Source of the DNA: Roseibacillus sp.
GTDB lineage: Bacteria > Verrucomicrobiota > Verrucomicrobiia > Verrucomicrobiales > Akkermansiaceae
Direction of reading: 5' to 3'
DNA: 64,000 bases
Assembly (NCBI GenBank): GCA_022448985.1
Contig: JAKVCR010000027.1
Location: forward strand, 1 to 64,000
The notes under the pieces are model-generated. The model ran no database searches. It was not told the DNA's origin and was given only the letters and a program-made list of their open reading frames with translations. The translations under genes were made by a program, and so were the position numbers. Positions 60,398 to 64,000 of the stretch are shown one piece after another. The number at the start of each line of letters is the position of its first letter. Position 1 is the stretch's first letter.

Positions 60398-61738
60398 ATG
60401 AACCGTTGGATCGACGAATTCTTTGAGTTGTTGCGCTTTCCAAGTATTTCGACCGACTCCGGCCATAAAGGGGATGTGCAGGCCTGTGCGGATTGGCTCG
60501 CCGCCCGGATGGCATCAGCCGGATTGCAGAGTGAGATTCATCCCACCGAAGGTCATCCGGTGGTGATCGGCCGCAATGAGCGGGAAACGGGACGACCGAC
60601 CGTGCTGGTGTATGGCCACTACGACGTGCAACCCGTCGATCCTCTGGACCTGTGGGAGAGCGATCCCTTCGATCCGGTTATTCGTGACGGCAAGGTCTGG
60701 GCTCGCGGAGCGACCGACAACAAGGGGCAGTTCTTTGCTCATCTCTGTGGGATCACGGAGACCATCGAGGAAGAGGGTGAACTGCCCGTAAACCTCATCA
60801 TGTTGCTGGAGGGCGAGGAAGAGATAGGATCCCCCAACCTGCGCCCCTTTCTGGAAGCGCATCGTGGGGATCTCGCCTGCGATGTCATCGTGGTTTCCGA
60901 TACCGGAATGGTGGCGCCAGGTGTTCCTACCTTGGGCTACGGGTTACGTGGGATCACGTGCTGCGAGTTTGCCGTAAGGGGACCGGCTCGTGACCTTCAC
61001 TCCGGTGTCTATGGTGGAGCAGTGGCCAACCCGGGCACTGCAGTAGCGCGTCTGGTGGCGAGCCTGCATGATGACCATGGTCGTGTTGCGATCGATGGTT
61101 TTTACGATGATGTGGCCGCTCTGGAGGACTGGGAACGGGAGATGTGGAGCAGCGTGCCCGGTACGAGTGAGGGCGACATTCTTGGGGTGACTGGTGCGCC
61201 TTCTCTCTTCGGGGAGAGCGGCTACACCTCTGCCGAGCGCCTCTGGGCCCGGCCCACCGCGGAGGTCAACGGTATCTGGGGTGGTTACCAGGGAGAAGGT
61301 TCAAAGACTGTCCTCCCGGCAGAATCCTTCGCAAAGCTTTCCTTTCGCCTCGTTCCAAACCAGGAACCTGTCGACATCATGGACAAGGTCGAGGCCCACC
61401 TTGAGAAACATTGTCCTGAAGGAGTAACGGTGGAGGTAGAGCGGGGGCATCACGGGCAGCCTTACCATTCCGACCCCCACTCCTCCCACGGCAAGGCTGC
61501 TCAGCAGGCCCTGCTCAAGACCTTCGGGGTCGATCCCGTTCTTATCCGCGAGGGAGGCAGCATTCCGATCATCCAGGATTTCAAGGAAGTGCTCGGGGTC
61601 GATACCCTGCTTCTCGGCCTGGCTCTTCCAGACTGTCAGATTCACTCGCCCAACGAGAATTTCACGGTCGAAAATTTTGAGGGGGGGATCCGGCTGAACA
61701 GGGTGCTGTTTGAGGAGCTCGCTTCCAGTCAGGTATAA
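60398..61738 (+). CDS. M20 family dipeptidase
   Basis: The product has 446 residues from ATG 60398; an open frame upstream is a shadow of the membrane-protein gene. Metal-binding motifs are visible: VYGHYDVQP (His and Asp), ARGATDNKGQ, LEGEEEIGSP (catalytic Glu and metal Glu), VSDTGM and a late IHSPNENF with His. The order matches the PepV/CPG2-like M20 branch (carnosinase-type dipeptidases), with two zinc ions. No signal peptide is present, so the enzyme acts in the cytoplasm. It ends two bases before the glnS start. Confidence 0.93.
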   Translation: MNRWIDEFFELLRFPSISTDSGHKGDVQACADWLAARMASAGLQSEIHPTEGHPVVIGRNERETGRPTVLVYGHYDVQPVDPLDLWESDPFDPVIRDGKVWARGATDNKGQFFAHLCGITETIEEEGELPVNLIMLLEGEEEIGSPNLRPFLEAHRGDLACDVIVVSDTGMVAPGVPTLGYGLRGITCCEFAVRGPARDLHSGVYGGAVANPGTAVARLVASLHDDHGRVAIDGFYDDVAALEDWEREMWSSVPGTSEGDILGVTGAPSLFGESGYTSAERLWARPTAEVNGIWGGYQGEGSKTVLPAESFAKLSFRLVPNQEPVDIMDKVEAHLEKHCPEGVTVEVERGHHGQPYHSDPHSSHGKAAQQALLKTFGVDPVLIREGGSIPIIQDFKEVLGVDTLLLGLALPDCQIHSPNENFTVENFEGGIRLNRVLFEELASSQV

Positions 61739-61740
61739 CG

Positions 61741-63426
61741 ATGAGCGAGAATGAGACAACCAGCAGGCGCGACTTCATCCGTGATATCGTTGCAGAGGAC
61801 TTGGCGAGCGGAAAACATGCGAAGATTGTCACTCGATTTCCGCCAGAGCCGAATGGGTACCTGCACATCGGACATGCCAAGGCCATCTGCCTGAGTTGGG
61901 GTATTGCGCGGGAAAACGCCTCGACCGGGTCGGAGTTTCATCTGCGCTTCGATGATACCAATCCATCCAAGGAAGAGCAGGAATATGTCGACAGCATCCA
62001 GGAGGACATCAAGTGGCTGGGCTGCGACTGGGGCGAGCACCTCTACTTCGCCAGCAACTACTTCGAGTTTTTCTATGAATGTGCGGTGCATCTGATCAGG
62101 GAAGGCAAGGCCTTCGTGGACCAGCAAAGTCCGGAGGAAATCCGTGCGGCCCATGGCACGGTGGCGGAACCGGGGACGGAGTCTCCCTATCGCGACCGTT
62201 CTATCGAGGAGAACCTGGAACTCTTCGAGAAGATGCGGGCGGGGGAGTTCCAGGATGGGGAAGCCGTCCTGCGGGCAAAGGTGGACATGGCTTCACCCAA
62301 CATGCATATGCGGGATCCCATTATCTACCGTGTCCTGCACGAAAGCCATCATAACACGGGGGGTCAGTGGTGCATTTACCCGATGTACGATTTCGCACAT
62401 CCCCTTGAGGATGCCCACGAGCACATCACTCATTCGCTTTGTACCCTTGAGTTCGAGGACCATCGACCGATCTATGACTGGGTCATTGAGAATTGCCCGG
62501 TGCCATCAGTGCCCCGACAGATCGAGTTTTCCCGCCTTGCACTCAACTACACCATTGTAAGCAAACGCAAGCTGCTGCAACTGGTGGAGGAGGGGAAGGT
62601 TGATGGCTGGGACGATCCGCGCATGCCCACCCTTTCCGGTGCGCGTCGGCGTGGCTTCCCTCCTGAGGCCATCCGCAATTTCTGTGAGGATGTCGGGATC
62701 ACCAAGTTCAAGGGGATCACGGACGTGGCCCGGCTCGAAAACGAGGTACGGAAGGTGCTTAATAGCACTGCGCCACGCCGCATGGCGGTTCTCAACCCTC
62801 TCAAGCTCGTCCTGGTAAACATGGAACCCGGGCACGTCGAAGAGGTGGAAGTGAAGAACAATCCCGAGGATGAGAGTGCCGGATACCGCAAGCTGCCTCT
62901 TGGGCGCGAGTTGTGGATCGAGCGTGATGACTTCATGGTGGAGGCTCCAAAGAAGTATTTCCGTCTCGCCCCGGGTCGGGCGGTGCGGCTGCGTGGAGGC
63001 TATATCGTGCAATACGTCGGACACGTTACTGATCCTGAAAGCGGGGAGCTGACCGAGGTGCACTGTGAATACCTGCCGGGTACGATCGGACAGGCCTCGC
63101 CCGAGGGGGTGGTGTGCAAGGCTGCCATTCACTGGGTGGGTGCTGCCGCGGCCGAGGATGCCGAAGTGCGTCTCTACGATCGACTTTTCCATGATGAGAA
63201 CCCTGATGCGGCGGAGGGGGGCTTCCTGTCAGTTCTCAACGAGGGCTCCCTCAGGATCATCACTGGTGCAAAGTTGGAACCGGGCCTGGCCAGTGAGTCT
63301 GCCGGGTTCGTCTGCCAGTTTGAACGCCTGGGCTACTTCTGTGCTGATTCCCGCTACCACGAAGCTGGGGGCGGGGCCGTTTACAACCGCACCATCGGGC
63401 TGCGCGATTCCTGGGCAAAGAAGTAG
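61741..63426 (+). CDS. glnS: Glutaminyl-tRNA synthetase
   Basis: This 561-residue class I synthetase attaches glutamine to tRNA-Gln. The HIGH motif lies in PEPNGYLHIGHAKAI, with LRFDDTNP following, and the KMSKS-type loop is VSKRKLLQLV. The C-terminal beta-barrel anticodon-binding region is complete (about 340-550). Length is close to E. coli GlnS (554). Having GlnRS means the cell does not depend on the GatCAB amidation route for tRNA-Gln. It begins two bases after the peptidase stop and is probably co-transcribed. Confidence 0.97.
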   Translation: MSENETTSRRDFIRDIVAEDLASGKHAKIVTRFPPEPNGYLHIGHAKAICLSWGIARENASTGSEFHLRFDDTNPSKEEQEYVDSIQEDIKWLGCDWGEHLYFASNYFEFFYECAVHLIREGKAFVDQQSPEEIRAAHGTVAEPGTESPYRDRSIEENLELFEKMRAGEFQDGEAVLRAKVDMASPNMHMRDPIIYRVLHESHHNTGGQWCIYPMYDFAHPLEDAHEHITHSLCTLEFEDHRPIYDWVIENCPVPSVPRQIEFSRLALNYTIVSKRKLLQLVEEGKVDGWDDPRMPTLSGARRRGFPPEAIRNFCEDVGITKFKGITDVARLENEVRKVLNSTAPRRMAVLNPLKLVLVNMEPGHVEEVEVKNNPEDESAGYRKLPLGRELWIERDDFMVEAPKKYFRLAPGRAVRLRGGYIVQYVGHVTDPESGELTEVHCEYLPGTIGQASPEGVVCKAAIHWVGAAAAEDAEVRLYDRLFHDENPDAAEGGFLSVLNEGSLRIITGAKLEPGLASESAGFVCQFERLGYFCADSRYHEAGGGAVYNRTIGLRDSWAKK

Positions 63427-63763
63427 TTCCCAAGGCATCATAATCCCGGATGGCCCGTTAGGAGATGAATTCCCTGCCTTCCACTTTTTGAGGCAAGCTA
63501 TGGATCTCCTGGAGGCTTAGCATTACGGCTGGTCAGGACTCATTAATAAATCCAGGCCTTTCTGAAGAATACCCGAAATTCTGTATTCCTGTAAGAAGGG
63601 GATTCAGAGCCTCAATTTGTCGGTCAGGATCATTGCGGATCCGATTGTCGGGAGTTGTTGTTTTGGAAGGGTGGACTAACTCAAGGTACGAACTAAAAAA
63701 TATATATATGATCTAATAGTATCCGGGTTCTGATGGCCTCGTCCCATCAACTGCACCCGGTTC
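63427..63763. other. Intergenic region with AT-rich tract
   Basis: These 337 bases contain no gene I can support. An A/T-rich tract at about 63691-63718 (AAAAAATATATATATGATC) stands out from the GC-rich surroundings and lies 45-75 bases before the next start codon, a place suited to a promoter. No hairpin with a T-run was found behind glnS. Confidence 0.5.
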
Positions 63764-64000
63764 ATGAAAACAAACTTTTCCTTCCTTGCGCTCTTTGTTC
63801 TGCCACTTCTCAGCCCGCTGAATCTCGCGGCATCTCCTGCGGCGGAGATGCCCTTCGCCTTTCCGGATGAATGCGCTCAGGTCGTGCGGGACGGGAAACT
63901 CTACTTCAGCCCTGTCCACCCCGGGGTGGCTCTGCAGGAGGCCCGGTCGACGGAGACGTATCCCTGCGTTAATGCAAGTCTGGCCGGTGATCTTTGCGGG
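63764..64000 (+). CDS. Start of a secreted protein (partial)
   Basis: From ATG 63764 the frame stays open to the window end (79 codons). It starts MKTNFSFLALFVLPLLSPLNLAA, a signal peptide with cleavage expected near LAA-SPA. The mature part begins SPAAEMPFAFPDECAQVV. Two cysteines appear in the visible portion. There is too little sequence to name a family. It should be exported to the periplasm or beyond. Confidence 0.65.
   Translation, partial: MKTNFSFLALFVLPLLSPLNLAASPAAEMPFAFPDECAQVVRDGKLYFSPVHPGVALQEARSTETYPCVNASLAGDLCG

Overview
This 64 kb window is GC-rich, gene-dense bacterial chromosome. The gene content points to the PVC superphylum, most likely Verrucomicrobiota. Supporting signs are a cytochrome-type heme domain of the Pirellula/Verrucomicrobium kind at the left edge, two exported formylglycine-type sulfatases, three secreted PQQ-like beta-propeller proteins, an ECF sigma factor overlapping a Ser/Thr kinase with PEGA and SUMF1-like domains, a MoxR/DUF58/VWA/ABC-2 cluster, an orphan prepilin with a pseudopilin-type head, and a lysine-rich histone H1-like protein. 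A planctomycete cannot be fully excluded.

Left part, 1-6.8 kb: the end of a heme-domain protein, then a compact four-gene locus at 525-5476. It encodes two small helical proteins that share an identically spaced W-x-D-x5-F-x3-F motif (WXG100-like), a third helical protein, and a 1294-residue membrane FtsK/SpoIIIE ATPase with three ATPase-like modules. It looks like a minimal, divergent type VII/ESX-like secretion system and is the most interesting system in the window. A PQQ-like propeller gene follows.

6.8-9.15 kb looks like the scar of a mobile element. It holds a truncated integrase N-terminus preceded by a perfect 14-bp inverted repeat, four copies of a TGTTCACAC motif split between the two ends, a dimethylformamidase-like Tat protein, and what looks like a leftover tRNA 3' end with its terminator.

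9.2-23 kb: a TIM-barrel-like protein, a propeller protein, an Nramp-like transporter without the usual metal-binding motif, a lipoprotein with a long charged repeat tail cut by an in-frame stop, a CYTH protein, two sulfatases, a third propeller protein, a rhodanese lipoprotein and a DUF3500 Tat protein.

23-34 kb: a sigma factor/kinase pair, an OsmC protein, then an assimilatory sulfur cluster. cysJ, cysI, cysH and cysK run on the plus strand, with an Rrf2 regulator divergent from cysE. Together these would reduce activated sulfate to sulfide and fix it into cysteine. Sulfate activation genes are not in the window.

34-51.6 kb: a large minus-strand cell-envelope cluster. BatA-like and VWA/GATase-like proteins (33.9-38.5 kb) are separated from the MoxR, DUF58, ABC-2 transporter and coiled-coil membrane genes (43.6-51.6 kb) by a sugar-acid cassette (aldolase-type lyase, IlvD/Edd dehydratase, GntP permease) and a small TPR-like protein.

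51.7-64 kb is mostly housekeeping: gpsA and plsY for phospholipid synthesis, a peptidyl-prolyl isomerase lipoprotein, a pseudopilin, a LOG-like protein, ribosomal protein S16, an RlmI-like methyltransferase, an H1-like protein, an amidase lipoprotein, an M20 peptidase, glutaminyl-tRNA synthetase, and the start of a secreted protein. No intact tRNA, rRNA or CRISPR array was seen.
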